Source of the DNA: JAOUFP01 sp963801505
GTDB taxonomy: Bacteria > Nitrospirota > Thermodesulfovibrionia > Thermodesulfovibrionales > UBA6898
Direction of reading: 5' to 3'
DNA length: 64,000 nt
Assembly: GCA_963801505.1 (NCBI GenBank)
Contig: CAWDEY010000016.1
Coordinates: forward strand, 287,504-351,503
Shown here: positions 8,731-17,969 of the stretch, one piece after another
Layout: each line of letters starts with the position of its first letter
How positions within the stretch are numbered: the stretch's first letter is position 1
Program-made: the position numbers and the translations under genes
The notes under the pieces: model-generated
The model's input: the letters and a program-made list of their open reading frames with translations, nothing else
Databases searched by the model: none
What the model was told of the DNA's origin: nothing

Positions 8731-9563
8731 GACCTCCCTTCAAGGTAAGCAGACGGATTTAAGGACTTCCCTTCCTTCCACACCTCATAATGCAGATGCG
8801 GACCGGTTGAATTGCCGGTTGAGCCAACATAGCTGAGTATATCCCCCCGTTTTACCTTCTGACCTGCCTTAACAACAACAAGCCTGTTATGGGCATAATA
8901 AGTAGAGAACCCATCACCATGTTCCAGTGCAACCAGATTTCCGCTCCCACCGCTCCAGCCTGCAAAACTTACAATACCATCGGCAGTGGCCTTTACAGGC
9001 GTACCCGGATCAGTGGCTATGTCCATTCCGCTATGAAACTCTCTTAAACCCGTCTTTGGATGTTCCCTGTATCCGTAGGGAGATGATATCCTCCCGGAGA
9101 CAGGCCATCCTTTTGGAGTAGCTAAGTACAGGTCCTTCTGCTGACTTAAATAATCCTTTATTTCTCCGACACTTTCCATTGTTAACTTAATCTGATTCTT
9201 TAAGGTTTCCATATCAATCGAGCCATTATCTGAGGTATCGATATGCTCAAGGACACGTTCTTTTGTCTTAAAAGAAAAAAGCTTCCTGAATTCCCCTTCG
9301 GCGTTCTTCAGGGATGTCATGGTCTCTTTCATTTCAATAAACTGGCCTGAATAATAATTCAGCCTCTCTTTCATCCTGTTGTATTCAAAGGCGTCAACCG
9401 CAATAGAAAAAACATACCCCATTCCTATACACCACAAAACTATGGACAGCCAGAATGCCGATGGAAGGGACCTTGATCCTTAAGGCCTTTATATCACTGT
9501 GAGGGATAAACATTATTGTAATAGGAGTAAAAGCCTTCTTTATCAGTAATCTAATCCTTTGCA
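8727..9563 (-). CDS. M23 family peptidase, membrane anchored, with one N-terminal frameshift
   Basis: From ATG 9563 the product begins MQRIRLLIKKAFTPITIMF and KALRIKVPS. The frame is then lost near 9450 and resumes as AFWLSIVLWCIGMGYVFS, a transmembrane helix, followed by a coiled-coil stretch (YYSGQFIEMKETMTSLKN) and the LytM/M23 domain. The latter has HSGMDIATDPGTPVKA, the core GDGFSTYYAHN and GPHLHYEVW, with the zinc ligands His and Asp in place. Removing one base restores the 278-residue reading frame. The start overlaps the purM stop by 13 nt and the end overlaps bactofilin, so the three form an operon. It probably cuts peptide cross-links in murein at sites set by bactofilin. Confidence 0.85.
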
Positions 9564-10594
9564 TAGCGCACTCCCTCAGTAGCTTTCTCAACAGTGCCTA
9601 TCAAATGAGAACTGAAACCGTTTTTCTCTAAAATTTCAATTGTCCTCTTTTTCTTTTTATCATCGACTATTACGATGTACCCGATTCCCATGTTAAATGT
9701 CTTCTTCATGTCCTTATCAGGCACATTTCCTGATTTTCGTATTAACTCAAAGACCGGAGGAACAGGCCAGGAGCCCTCTCTTATAACAGCGCCTATACCC
9801 TTTGGAAAGATCCTTGGAAGATTTCCGTCAATGCCTCCGCCTGTAATATGGGCCATGCCCTTTATCTCAATCTTTCCTTTTATTGCATTGAAGGCCTTCA
9901 CATATATCCTCGTCGGCCTTAAAAGCTCATCCCCCAATGAACATCCCAGCTCGGGAATAAACTTCTTCACACTCATTCGCTTAAGGTCAAACAGCACTTT
10001 CCTTACAAGAGAATATCCGTTGCTGTGCAGGCCGCTCGATGACAGGCCTATAATTGCATCGCCGTCCTTGATGCTTTTACCATCGATTATCTTTGCCTTT
10101 TCAACTATTCCTACAGCAAAACCGGAAAGGTCATATTCGCCCTTGCCGTAAAACCCGGGCATTTCTGCAGTCTCCCCTCCTACAAGAGAACAGCCGGCTT
10201 CCATGCATCCGTTGGCAATACCTTTGACCACTCCTGCTGCTTTTTCAGGCCTGAGTTTCCCTGTCGCAAAGTAATCGAGGAAAAACAGGGGTTCCGCTCC
10301 GCAGGTCAGGATGTCGTTGACACACATCGCAACAAGGTCAATGCCGACAGTATCATGACGGTCAGCCATAAAGGCCACCTTCAGTTTCGTTCCGACACCA
10401 TCGGTGCCGCTTACTAAAACAGGATTTGCGTATTTTTTACTGTTGATACTGAAGAGGGCCCCAAAAGAACCGATGTCCGTCATAACTTCAGGCCTGAAGG
10501 TTTTCTTAACAAGGGGACTGATTAGATCAACAAACCTGTCCCCTTCATTAATGTCAACACCGGCCTTCTTATATGTAATTATTTTCTTTTTCAT
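9551..10594 (-). CDS. purM: phosphoribosylformylglycinamidine cyclo-ligase
   Basis: About 347 residues from ATG 10594 (MKKKIITYKKAGVDINEGD). Family markers are YKKAGVDI, VSGTDGVGTKLKVAF, VAMCVNDILTCGAEPLFFLDY, GGETAEMPGFY and the C-terminal MGIGYIVIV. The enzyme makes aminoimidazole ribotide from FGAM in purine synthesis. The frame is open upstream to 10666, but the ATG at 10594 matches the family start; no strong ribosome binding site is visible. The 3' end overlaps the M23 peptidase start. Confidence 0.96.
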   Translation of the reverse strand: MKKKIITYKKAGVDINEGDRFVDLISPLVKKTFRPEVMTDIGSFGALFSINSKKYANPVLVSGTDGVGTKLKVAFMADRHDTVGIDLVAMCVNDILTCGAEPLFFLDYFATGKLRPEKAAGVVKGIANGCMEAGCSLVGGETAEMPGFYGKGEYDLSGFAVGIVEKAKIIDGKSIKDGDAIIGLSSSGLHSNGYSLVRKVLFDLKRMSVKKFIPELGCSLGDELLRPTRIYVKAFNAIKGKIEIKGMAHITGGGIDGNLPRIFPKGIGAVIREGSWPVPPVFELIRKSGNVPDKDMKKTFNMGIGYIVIVDDKKKKRTIEILEKNGFSSHLIGTVEKATEGVRYAKD

Positions 10595-10744
10595 AACTAT
10601 CGCCAAATACGATGAAGAGGGAGATATCTGCCTGCATATTTTGCATAAAAAGCCTTCAAAGGGCAAGTATTTTCATTTTTACTGATTCATCTCAATAACA
10701 TTTAACTGAGCAGCACGCTTTTGTTTCTGATAGAATAACTGTAT

Positions 10745-11509
10745 ATGGCAGTCATATTGGTAACAAATGACGATGGTGTGCATTCACCAGGTATAACGGC
10801 CCTTTTTAACACAATGAGGGACCTTGGAGATGCCTATATAGTTGCGCCTGACCGCGAAAGAAGCGCTGCCGGACATTCTCTGACTATGCACAGGCCATTG
10901 AAGGCAGAAGAGATAAGAGAACAAGTATTTAGCGTAAACGGCACCCCAACGGACTGTGTCACCCTCGGTATAAACAAATTGCTCCCTCAAAAGCCTGATC
11001 TTGTCGTATCCGGAATCAACAAAGGCGCAAACCTGGGAGACGACATTACCTATTCAGGGACTGTGGCTGCGGCCATCGAAGGCACCATATTCGGGGTCCC
11101 CTCGATAGCCTTTTCACTTAGCACTGCCAGGCACTACCATTTTGAAACAGGGTCATTCTTTGCCATGAAGATAGCAGAATATGTCCTTAGCCGTTCATTG
11201 CCCTTTGATACTCTTTTAAACGTAAACATACCCAATGTCCTCAGAGAAAAAATAAAAGGCATAAAACTCACGAGACAGGGCAAACGCGTGTATGAAAATT
11301 CTATCCAGGAGATGCTCAACCCCTGGGGCGAAAAGCATTTTTGGATAGGGGGCGGGCAGATATATTGGGAGCACAGTGGAGACACTGATATGGAGGCCGT
11401 TGAGCAGGATTTTGTTTCCATATCTCCTATACATCTTGATCTGACCAATTACAACGCGCTGAAGTTTATGACCGAATCATGGAAGATATCCGAGATGCTG
11501 GATGATTAA
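10745..11509 (+). CDS. surE: 5'/3'-nucleotidase SurE
   Basis: 254 residues with the family opening ILVTNDDGVHSPGI (metal-binding Asp-Asp), VAPDRERSAAGHSLTMHRPL, NGTPTDCVTLGI and VSGINKGANLGDDITYSGTV. SurE is a survival-related phosphatase acting on nucleoside monophosphates. It is transcribed divergently from purM. Pcm, its frequent genomic partner, lies two genes downstream. Confidence 0.96.
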   Translation: MAVILVTNDDGVHSPGITALFNTMRDLGDAYIVAPDRERSAAGHSLTMHRPLKAEEIREQVFSVNGTPTDCVTLGINKLLPQKPDLVVSGINKGANLGDDITYSGTVAAAIEGTIFGVPSIAFSLSTARHYHFETGSFFAMKIAEYVLSRSLPFDTLLNVNIPNVLREKIKGIKLTRQGKRVYENSIQEMLNPWGEKHFWIGGGQIYWEHSGDTDMEAVEQDFVSISPIHLDLTNYNALKFMTESWKISEMLDD

Positions 11510-11677
11510 TCCTGAAAAAAGAGTTAACCACAGAGCCACGGAGGCACAGAGTTGAAAAGTAAGAGAAAAGGCCTGAATGAATCCTTCACCCCCGTGGTAA
11601 AACAAAATCATTCGACAACTCATCGTTTTCTCAGTGTCTCTGTGCATCTGTGGTTAAGAACTGTTGTTTTTAGGTTA
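11509..11677. repeat. dispersed ~170-bp repeat with inverted ends, copy 1
   Basis: The left end reads TCCTGAAAAAAGAGTTAACC then ACAGAGCCACGGAGGCACAGAG. The right end is its near inverse: GTCTCTGTGCATCTGTGGTT, then AAGAACTGTTGTTTTTAGG. The same end design is seen at 28097-28263, 50860-51009 and 53316-53481. The element fills the whole surE-COG2509 gap and has no ORF. Confidence 0.7.
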
Positions 11678-11679
11678 AT

Positions 11680-13059
11680 ATGAAAAAATACGATGTAATA
11701 ATAACGGGCGCGGGGCCGGCAGGGATATTCGCGGCCCTGGAACTGCTCAAGGCAGAGAAGAAACTGAAGATCCTCATTTTGGAAAAAGGCAAAGACATCG
11801 AGCAAAGGAGATGTCCTTCAAAGGACAAACATATTTCATGCACCTACTGCCGTGAATGCAACCTTCTGAGCGGCTGGGGCGGGGCCGGCGCCTTCAGTGA
11901 CGGCAAACTAAGCCTGTCTCCGGAGGTAGGCGGTTTTCTTTCCAGGTATATGGCTAAAGATAAAGTGCAAACGCTGATAGATTATGTTGACCGGATATAT
12001 ATCCATTACGGGGCGCCTGTCAATGTCTTCGGCGATAACGCTGAACAGGTACATGCACTGGAAAACCTCGCCTCAAAAAACAACCTTACACTGATTCCTT
12101 CAAAAATTCGTCATATAGGGACCGACAGGTGCAAGACTCTCCTGAAGAAAATCAAGGATGACATAGAGAACAATGCCGACATCCTTTTTAAATCAGACGT
12201 TGCGGAAATCATTACTGTCAAGGGCAGCTACAAAGGTATACGACTCAGGGACGGCAGGGAGTTTCATTCTGAATATCTTATCCTCTCCCCGGGGAGGGAA
12301 GGCTCGAGATGGCTTGAAGAGGAATCAAAAAAACTCGGGCTGACATTGCTCCAAAACCCCGTTGATATTGGAGTAAGGGTGGAGGTGCCCGCGTCTGTTA
12401 TGGAACCGCTTACTAATATCACCTACGAACCAAAGCTGGTTTTTTTCTCAAAGAGGTTCGATGACAGGGTCAGAACATTCTGCGTTAACCCTTATGGAGA
12501 GGTCGTAAAAGAATATCTCAAAGATGTATGGACCGTAAACGGCCACAGCTATGCTGAGAGGAAGACAAATAACACCAACTTTGCTCTTCTCGTCAGCACC
12601 TACTTCACAGAACCTTTTGACGAACCGATTTCCTATGGCAGATACATCGCGCAGCTGGCCAACTTCATCGGCAAAGGAGTAATAGTCCAGAGGCTCGGGG
12701 ACCTGCTTGCGGGCAGACGCTCAACCCATGATAGGATAGCCAAGGGGGTCGTACGTCCTACGCTCAAAGATGCAACTCCGGGAGACCTCAGTTTTGTGTT
12801 GCCTTACCGGTATCTTTGGAATATTACGGAAATGCTTGAGGCACTCGATACGTTAGCGCCGGGAGTAAATTCGAGGCATACCCTGCTTTACGGAGTTGAG
12901 GTAAAGTTCTACTCCATGCAGCTGAAGCTTTCAAACGTTCTTGAGACGGAAATAAAAAACATCTTTGCAATCGGCGACGGAGCAGGTGTCAGCCGGGGCC
13001 TTATACAGGCCTCTGCCTCAGGCGTTGTGGCTGCACGGGAAATATTAAAACGTTTTTAA
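11680..13059 (+). CDS. FAD-dependent oxidoreductase of the COG2509 family
   Basis: 459 residues. The N-terminal Rossmann motif ITGAGPAGIFAALELL binds FAD. A cysteine cluster follows in CPSKDKHISCTYCRECNLLSGWGGAGAFSDG, characteristic of the uncharacterised COG2509 dehydrogenases. The C-terminal IFAIGDGAGVSRGLIQASASG closes the FAD site. The substrate is unknown. ATG 11680 directly follows the repeat element and no Shine-Dalgarno is evident. An 18-bp palindrome (AACGTTTTTAAAAACGTT, 13049-13066) covers its stop codon. Confidence 0.88.
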   Translation: MKKYDVIITGAGPAGIFAALELLKAEKKLKILILEKGKDIEQRRCPSKDKHISCTYCRECNLLSGWGGAGAFSDGKLSLSPEVGGFLSRYMAKDKVQTLIDYVDRIYIHYGAPVNVFGDNAEQVHALENLASKNNLTLIPSKIRHIGTDRCKTLLKKIKDDIENNADILFKSDVAEIITVKGSYKGIRLRDGREFHSEYLILSPGREGSRWLEEESKKLGLTLLQNPVDIGVRVEVPASVMEPLTNITYEPKLVFFSKRFDDRVRTFCVNPYGEVVKEYLKDVWTVNGHSYAERKTNNTNFALLVSTYFTEPFDEPISYGRYIAQLANFIGKGVIVQRLGDLLAGRRSTHDRIAKGVVRPTLKDATPGDLSFVLPYRYLWNITEMLEALDTLAPGVNSRHTLLYGVEVKFYSMQLKLSNVLETEIKNIFAIGDGAGVSRGLIQASASGVVAAREILKRF

Positions 13060-13083
13060 AAACGTTGTATTCGGGGGTCCACT

Positions 13084-13725
13084 ATGGAATATAAAGAACT
13101 CAGGGCATTGATGGTCAAAACTCAGCTCATCCCCAGGGGTATCAAAGACAGAAGGGTCCTTGAGGCTATGGAACGCGTGCCGAGACACCGCTTTGTTGAC
13201 AGTGCGACGCTCGGCAACGCCTATTCTGACATGGCCCTTCCAATCGGTGAAGGACAGACCATCTCGCAACCATATATGGTGGCTGTCATGACCGAACTCC
13301 TCGAATTAGATGGCACACAAAAAGTGCTTGAGATCGGAACTGGCTCAGGTTACCAGGCAGCAGTCCTTGCAGAGCTTTCGCTGGAGGTCTTCACCGTAGA
13401 GCGGATAGCCTCTCTCGCTGAAAAGGCGAAAAAAAGATTTCAGGACCTTTCGTACTTGAATATCCACATCAAGGCCGACGACGGCACACTCGGATGGCCT
13501 GAAGAGGCGCCTTTTGACAGGATAATCATCACCGCAGGCTCCCCGGAGGTCCCAACACCCCTCATAGAACAGCTTGCCGAGGGGGGCATCATCGTAATCC
13601 CTGTTGGAGATCTCTATTCCCAGCAGTTGCTTAAGTACAGAAAAAGCGGGAAAAATCCGATAATCGAATATCATACCCCCTGTGTCTTCGTCCCGCTTAT
13701 CGGGCAGTATGGCTGGAAGAAGTAA
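13084..13725 (+). CDS. pcm: protein-L-isoaspartate O-methyltransferase
   Basis: 213 residues. Signature elements are MVKTQLIPRGIKDRRVLEAM, VPRHRFV, GQTISQPYMVAVMTELLEL, the SAM-binding VLEIGTGSGYQAAVLAEL, and the C-terminal VFVPLIGQYGW. The enzyme repairs isoaspartyl residues in ageing proteins. It sits 24 bp after the COG2509 gene and in the same block as surE, the common stress-survival grouping. Confidence 0.96.
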   Translation: MEYKELRALMVKTQLIPRGIKDRRVLEAMERVPRHRFVDSATLGNAYSDMALPIGEGQTISQPYMVAVMTELLELDGTQKVLEIGTGSGYQAAVLAELSLEVFTVERIASLAEKAKKRFQDLSYLNIHIKADDGTLGWPEEAPFDRIIITAGSPEVPTPLIEQLAEGGIIVIPVGDLYSQQLLKYRKSGKNPIIEYHTPCVFVPLIGQYGWKK

Positions 13726-13858
13726 TGTGAAGAACCTTTTTCCCCTTTACTACTGATCGCTGCTATGTAGTGTTCGTCCATAAAGTAAAAAATTGTTATC
13801 CTCGGGGTTGAACCTGTTAGAAAAAAGGTTTCTACCGGGTTTGCCCTAGCGATCCAGG

Positions 13859-15357
13859 GAGGTCAAAGACAGCCTTGGCAATACGACCACATACGAATAC
13901 GGCTCAGGCACAGGCTGTCCTTCGTGTTCCCTCATGGGTTTGTAGTTGTCTATAAGAACGACGAGGCAGGAAGGCTGAAGGAACTCGTCTATCCCGGCAA
14001 CAAGAAAGTCATCTACGGATATGATAAACTCAACCGCATGGAGACTGTGAAACTAGACTGGCTGAATCAGACAGCGACATATCATTATGACGCTGCTGGT
14101 AGGCTGGATTATCTTGAAAACTTCAACGGGACGATTGCTGATTATGGATATGATGTTGCAAATCGACTGACGAGTCTTGAAAACAGAAAGGTGGATAACA
14201 GTGTTATAGCCTCATACAATTTTCCAATCCTTGACGGAGTTGGTAATAGGATGCAGGCGGTTGTAAATGAGCCGTTAGCTTCTGTGTTGACACCAGAGCA
14301 GACAGGGTATACGTATAATGACAAAAAGAATCGGTTGGAGGCAGCTATCAGCGATCAGCAGTCAGCGTTCAGCTACGATAACGAAGGACAGTTGGCAAGT
14401 ATAAATGCTGACGCATATTCCTTTGATTATGAGCATAGGTTGACAACGGCAGTTGTCAGCGGTCAGCAGTCGGCGTTCAGCTACGACGGCAAAGGTAACA
14501 GGCTGAAGGCTATTAGAAATGGTGTGACGACTTATTATATTTACGGCATGAACGGAAATGTACTGGCAGAAGCTGATGGGAACAAGAACATAACGAAGCT
14601 TTACATACAGGGACAGGGGTTGATTGGAATGGTGACACCTACAGATCAGGTTTACAGCTATCACTTCAACGCAATCGGCAGCACGGTTGCGATGACTGAC
14701 CAGAACCAGAATATAGTGAATAAATATTCTTATGACGTGTTCGGCAAGGTATTGAATGAGGTCGAGGCCGTGCCTCAGCCGTTTAAATATGTCGGCCAGT
14801 ACGGCGTCATGGCTGAAAGCTGTGAGCTGACCGCTGATTGCTTCCTCTACATGCGGGCGAGATATTATGATCCGAAAGTTGGCCGCTTCGTTTCGGAAGA
14901 TCCGATTGGGTTTGATGGGGGTACGGTGAATCTGTATGAGTATGTGGGAGGAAATCCGGTAAACTGGATTGATCCTACCGGTTTATTATCATGTACATAT
15001 CAAATTGACACACATACTCTAAGTTGTAAAAATAATGCTGGCCAGTTGTTTACGACTGTTGCTGCAGCTTCTGGTAATGGAAATTGTCAGGATAACTCGG
15101 CATGTAAAGATAAACCCAAAAAGGGGCCACTTCCCCCAGGCAATTATACTATTGAGCCGCCGGGGTGGTCTGCTAAACATCCTAAATGGCTATATTTAGA
15201 TCCAAACAAAAATAATAACATGCATATGAGAAGTGGTTTTTTTATACACCCTTGGGGCCTTTCTCAAGGATGCATAATGCTTCATATTCAGAATTTCAAC
15301 ATCATAAGTAACTGGGCAGACCAAGATAACGGAGGCAATTTAAATGTCATTGAATAA
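13859..15357 (+). pseudogene. RHS-repeat C-terminal cassette with L,D-transpeptidase-like (DUF2778/Tlde1) toxin tip; 5' truncated
   Basis: RHS-like sequence begins near 13859 (VKDSLGNTTTYEYGSGTGC) in one frame, then switches with an apparent deletion to the long frame starting about 13924. YD repeats follow (YGYDKLNRMETVKLDW, YHYDAAGRLDYLENFNG and others). The core ends with the canonical GRFVSEDPIGFDGGTVNLYE / NPVNWIDPTGL boundary. The tip after DPTGL contains a GPLPPGNYTIEPPGW segment and a C-terminal FFIHPWGLSQGCIML. The H-x5-S-x-G-C pattern resembles L,D-transpeptidase and Tlde1/DUF2778 effectors that act on peptidoglycan. The large N-terminal shell is missing, so this looks like an orphan C-terminal cassette rather than a working effector. 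Confidence 0.75.
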
Positions 15358-15631
15358 ATTTTTATTATTGTTGTTAATGATTTCTTTCTTTTTAGTTAAT
15401 TGTTCAATTGCTATGGAAAGTGAGAAAGACAAGTACTTTATTACTGTACTAAACGCAGCTCAAAATGGCGATTTTGCTCTTGCATTGGATTCTCTACATG
15501 CTCTTAATGATAAAAGTGCCATAGCTAATGTGCTTTTAATAAAACTCTTGGATTACTATATTGGCGAGGGAGCGGGTGAGATTCAAGCTCAACTTATCAC
15601 TGAAAAAGGTGAGGTAAGATGGATATCGTAG
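15344..15631 (+). CDS. putative immunity protein for the RHS toxin tip, 3' end altered by IS insertion
   Basis: The 95-residue frame starts inside the last codons of the RHS gene (14-nt overlap). It has a signal peptide (MSLNKFLLLLLMISFFLVNC), possibly a weak lipobox at L-V-N-C, followed by a helical region with ALALDSLHALND. Position right after a toxin tip and export to the periplasm, where a peptidoglycan-directed toxin acts, suggest immunity. The last residues (about RWIS) come from the left end of the IS3 remnant, so the native C-terminus is lost. The immunity role is inference from location. Confidence 0.45.
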   Translation: MSLNKFLLLLLMISFFLVNCSIAMESEKDKYFITVLNAAQNGDFALALDSLHALNDKSAIANVLLIKLLDYYIGEGAGEIQAQLITEKGEVRWIS

Positions 15632-16390
15632 ACACCAAAGTTTAAGTAAAATACTAAACGGAGGTGTAGAAATGAAAAGGATTCCAAAAGGGACGTACAC
15701 GAAAGAGTTTCGAGAAGAAGCAGTGAAACTGGTAACAGAAGGTGGACTGACATTGCCTGAAGCAGGGCGATGATTGTCATTGCCCCCTTCGACTATAGGA
15801 AACTGGGTCAGGGCATCCAAAGCTGGCAAGCTGGGCAATATCGGCAAATCACAGCGTCCCCTCACTGATATGGAGGTGGAGTTAGCCCGTGTAAAGCGAG
15901 AACTGGCCGAGGTTAAGATGGAGCGTGACATATTAAAAAAAGCAGCAGCGTACTTTGCCAAGGAGTCCCTGCCAGGTACTCGATGATGAAAGAATTGAGA
16001 CTCCAATATCCAGTGCCACTTATGAGTAAGATTTTGGCTGTATCTGCAAGCGGGTATTATGCATGGCTGACCAGGCCGCTTTCGAAACGGGCGCAGGAGG
16101 AAGCGCGGCTGGAGGTAGAGATCCGGGCAGCTCATAAGAGGACCCGCCAGAGTTTCGGTCCTGAGCGCTTACAGCACGATCTGGCCGACAATGGGGTCCA
16201 GGTGGGCATTTGCCGGATAAAGCGCATACGGAAAAAGCTCGGAATATGTTGTAAACAGAAGAAAAAGTTCAAGGCTACCACTGATTCCAGCCACACACTG
16301 CCGGTAGCAGAAAATTTAGTTGATCAGCATTTTGAGGTATCTGCTCCGAATCGGGTCTGGGTAACTGATATGGCGGGGTCAGGCTTTTAT
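15619..16390 (+). mobile_element. IS3-family insertion sequence remnant
   Basis: The left boundary lies near 'atggatatcgtagacacc', where the immunity-like frame ends. Overlapping orfA and orfB in the typical IS3 arrangement follow. orfB stops resembling a transposase just after VWVTD near 16367, so the catalytic core and right end are absent. Together with a nonsense codon in orfA the element is dead. The exact right boundary is uncertain. Confidence 0.75.
15672..15986 (+). pseudogene. IS3 orfA (helix-turn-helix protein), interrupted by TGA
   Basis: Starts at ATG 15672 after GGAGG. It reads MKRIPKGTYTKEFREEAVKL and VTEGGLTLPEAGR, then TGA at 15771-15773, then LSLPPSTIGNWVRASKAGK and the leucine-zipper-like LARVKRELAEVKMERDILKK typical of IS3 OrfA. 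Family members have Arg at the stop (CGA to TGA is a single transition). No hairpin of SECIS type follows, so a nonsense mutation is the simple reading. Its stop overlaps the orfB start (ATGA). Confidence 0.75.
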
Positions 16391-16456
16391 ATTTTGATAT
16401 TGAGGAAATGGCAAATAGCTGAAATTAGCGCGGGGCCACCGCATTTACGATGGTGA
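15983..16456 (+). pseudogene. IS3 orfB transposase, truncated
   Basis: The N-terminal region MMKELRLQYPVPLMSKILAV, SASGYYAWLTRP and the HTH_21 segment (FGPERLQHDLADNGVQVG) match IS3 transposases. The rve domain begins with NRVWVTD, containing the first catalytic Asp. From there the sequence diverges (MAGSGFYILILRKWQ) and the other two acidic residues are missing. Confidence 0.75.
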
Positions 16457-16518
16457 GTGTGAAGTCTCCGCCTTCCTCGGCCCGGAGTAATGTTATTCAC
16501 TTATCAGGCGGAAATCTG

Positions 16519-17292
16519 TTACTCAGTCCGCGACAAAGCAGCTTCGATGTTATATACAAGGCCCTCGACTAGAAAGATTATGGATTCAACGTCAAGGAAT
16601 TTGTCGGCAGTTGAATCAAAAAGGACCTTAACTTTCGAACCAAATTCCATATCAGCAGGCCAGTAGAGGATGACTACCGGCATTTTTGGCAGCAGCAGAA
16701 TATGCCATGCGTACCTGGTTGGGAACTCATCCCGTGATACAGCACCGGACCTGGAGAGCAATTCAGTCACCCTCTGAAGGTCCCTATCCAGCATCTCCTT
16801 TATAGGTTCTTCGCAGTCACGGGTAAAAGACGAGGCCTTTACCATGCCGCTTTTTAATTCACTGAAGGAGACCCATCTACCGCTCAAATCCGCCCTGCCT
16901 CCGGTCTTGATATAATGCAGGAGAAGGATCTTTATCCAGGGTGTGATAAAACCTTTTGTTGTGACCTCTCCGCCAGGACCTATCATAAACTCCCTCCCCA
17001 TGCATCTCAGCATGAGCGCCCCGTCCTTTAATTCCGCCCCGATATGAGGCGAGATCTCACTGAAGTCGATAGACTTGATATCCTCTCTGAGCTTTAATAT
17101 CAGGTCTTCTCTCCAGTCAGAATGAACAATCATCTCCTTAAGTTCATTGATTGCCTCTTCAGTCAAATAAGGACATTCTGAAAGTTCAGCCTCTCCCTTG
17201 ATCAATAAGAGGGCAAAAGGCATACACTTTTTCTGTCTGCATTCACCACAGTTTTTTTTCGGCAGCTTCTTGTAAAGCTCAATGGCATTCAT
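16519..17292 (-). CDS. DUF3786 protein with N-terminal [4Fe-4S] motif like the corrinoid protein AcsC
   Basis: 257 residues. The first 50 read MNAIELYKKLPKKNCGECR then QKKCMPFALLLIKGEAELSE and CPYL. The pattern C-x2-C-x4-C-x16-C matches the FeS domain at the start of AcsC (39385-40725, NCKKCGHPTCLAFAMKLAQR). The remainder is DUF3786, including WVSFSELKSG. The function is unknown. In acetyl-CoA pathway organisms such proteins may assist corrinoid or FeS chemistry, which is inference. No close operon partner is visible. Confidence 0.75.
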   Translation of the reverse strand: MNAIELYKKLPKKNCGECRQKKCMPFALLLIKGEAELSECPYLTEEAINELKEMIVHSDWREDLILKLREDIKSIDFSEISPHIGAELKDGALMLRCMGREFMIGPGGEVTTKGFITPWIKILLLHYIKTGGRADLSGRWVSFSELKSGMVKASSFTRDCEEPIKEMLDRDLQRVTELLSRSGAVSRDEFPTRYAWHILLLPKMPVVILYWPADMEFGSKVKVLFDSTADKFLDVESIIFLVEGLVYNIEAALSRTE

Positions 17293-17474
17293 CTGTATTC
17301 ATCCTCAAATCTTTGATTCATATAATAAAGGCGGTCCACTGCAGAGAACACGTAGAAGGACATTGCAAAAAAAAGCTTTTCTCTGCGCACTCTGTGGCTA
17401 ATAAAACCGCTCAAGCCGGGAAGGAATGATTCTGAAGTTAAACGTCTGCGGGACCATCCACTGCCTTATTTCGG

Positions 17475-17834
17475 TTATCGCAATATTACCTGAAAGCCGA
17501 TTAAGGCATTATAGTTTTTCCAGGTATCCCTGCTGGCCACATCTATGGTAAACGGTTTTTCAAGGGAGAAAATAGCGTTGAATCGTTCATTTAAATGAAT
17601 TTTGAAATCAAACGCCGGTTCAATTTGTCTTGCAACTGCTACTGCCTGTAAAACAGAATCAACCCCTCTGTCCTCCGGAGAGGCTTTCAAAGTCTTCAGG
17701 CCTTCTACGGGCAAGATCTGTTTTGTAAGATCGTTGTCTATTTGTCCTGCTTTGGATAAAGGCACCATAAAAAGAAAAAAGAGGATAAAACTGGAGATGA
17801 AAAGAGATACGTTTTTAAAGCTGTTAAAATTCAT
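17475..17834 (-). CDS. small secreted hypothetical protein
   Basis: 119 residues with a clear signal peptide (NVSLFISSFILFFLFMVPLS then KAG). The mature part includes EGLKTLKASPEDRGVDSVLQ and NERFNAIFSLEKPFTIDVAS. No family is recognised and no metal-binding motif is seen. It lies upstream (in the transcription direction) of the DUF3786 gene, separated by a 182-bp gap without features. Confidence 0.55.
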   Translation of the reverse strand: MNFNSFKNVSLFISSFILFFLFMVPLSKAGQIDNDLTKQILPVEGLKTLKASPEDRGVDSVLQAVAVARQIEPAFDFKIHLNERFNAIFSLEKPFTIDVASRDTWKNYNALIGFQVILR

Positions 17835-17969
17835 GGCTGCTCCCGGGCCCCCTTAAACTCGACTCATTAATATTTATAGCAATAACTATATTTAGGATAA
17901 CGCATCATTTAAAAAAAATCCACAAAAAGTTTCTGCAGGTCAATTGTACCTCTTCAGTTAAACCGCGGG

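Noticed and set aside
15771..15773. TGA in IS3 orfA as a further selenocysteine codon
   Set aside because: Family members have Arg here (CGA to TGA is one transition), no SECIS-type hairpin follows, and the element is already truncated.
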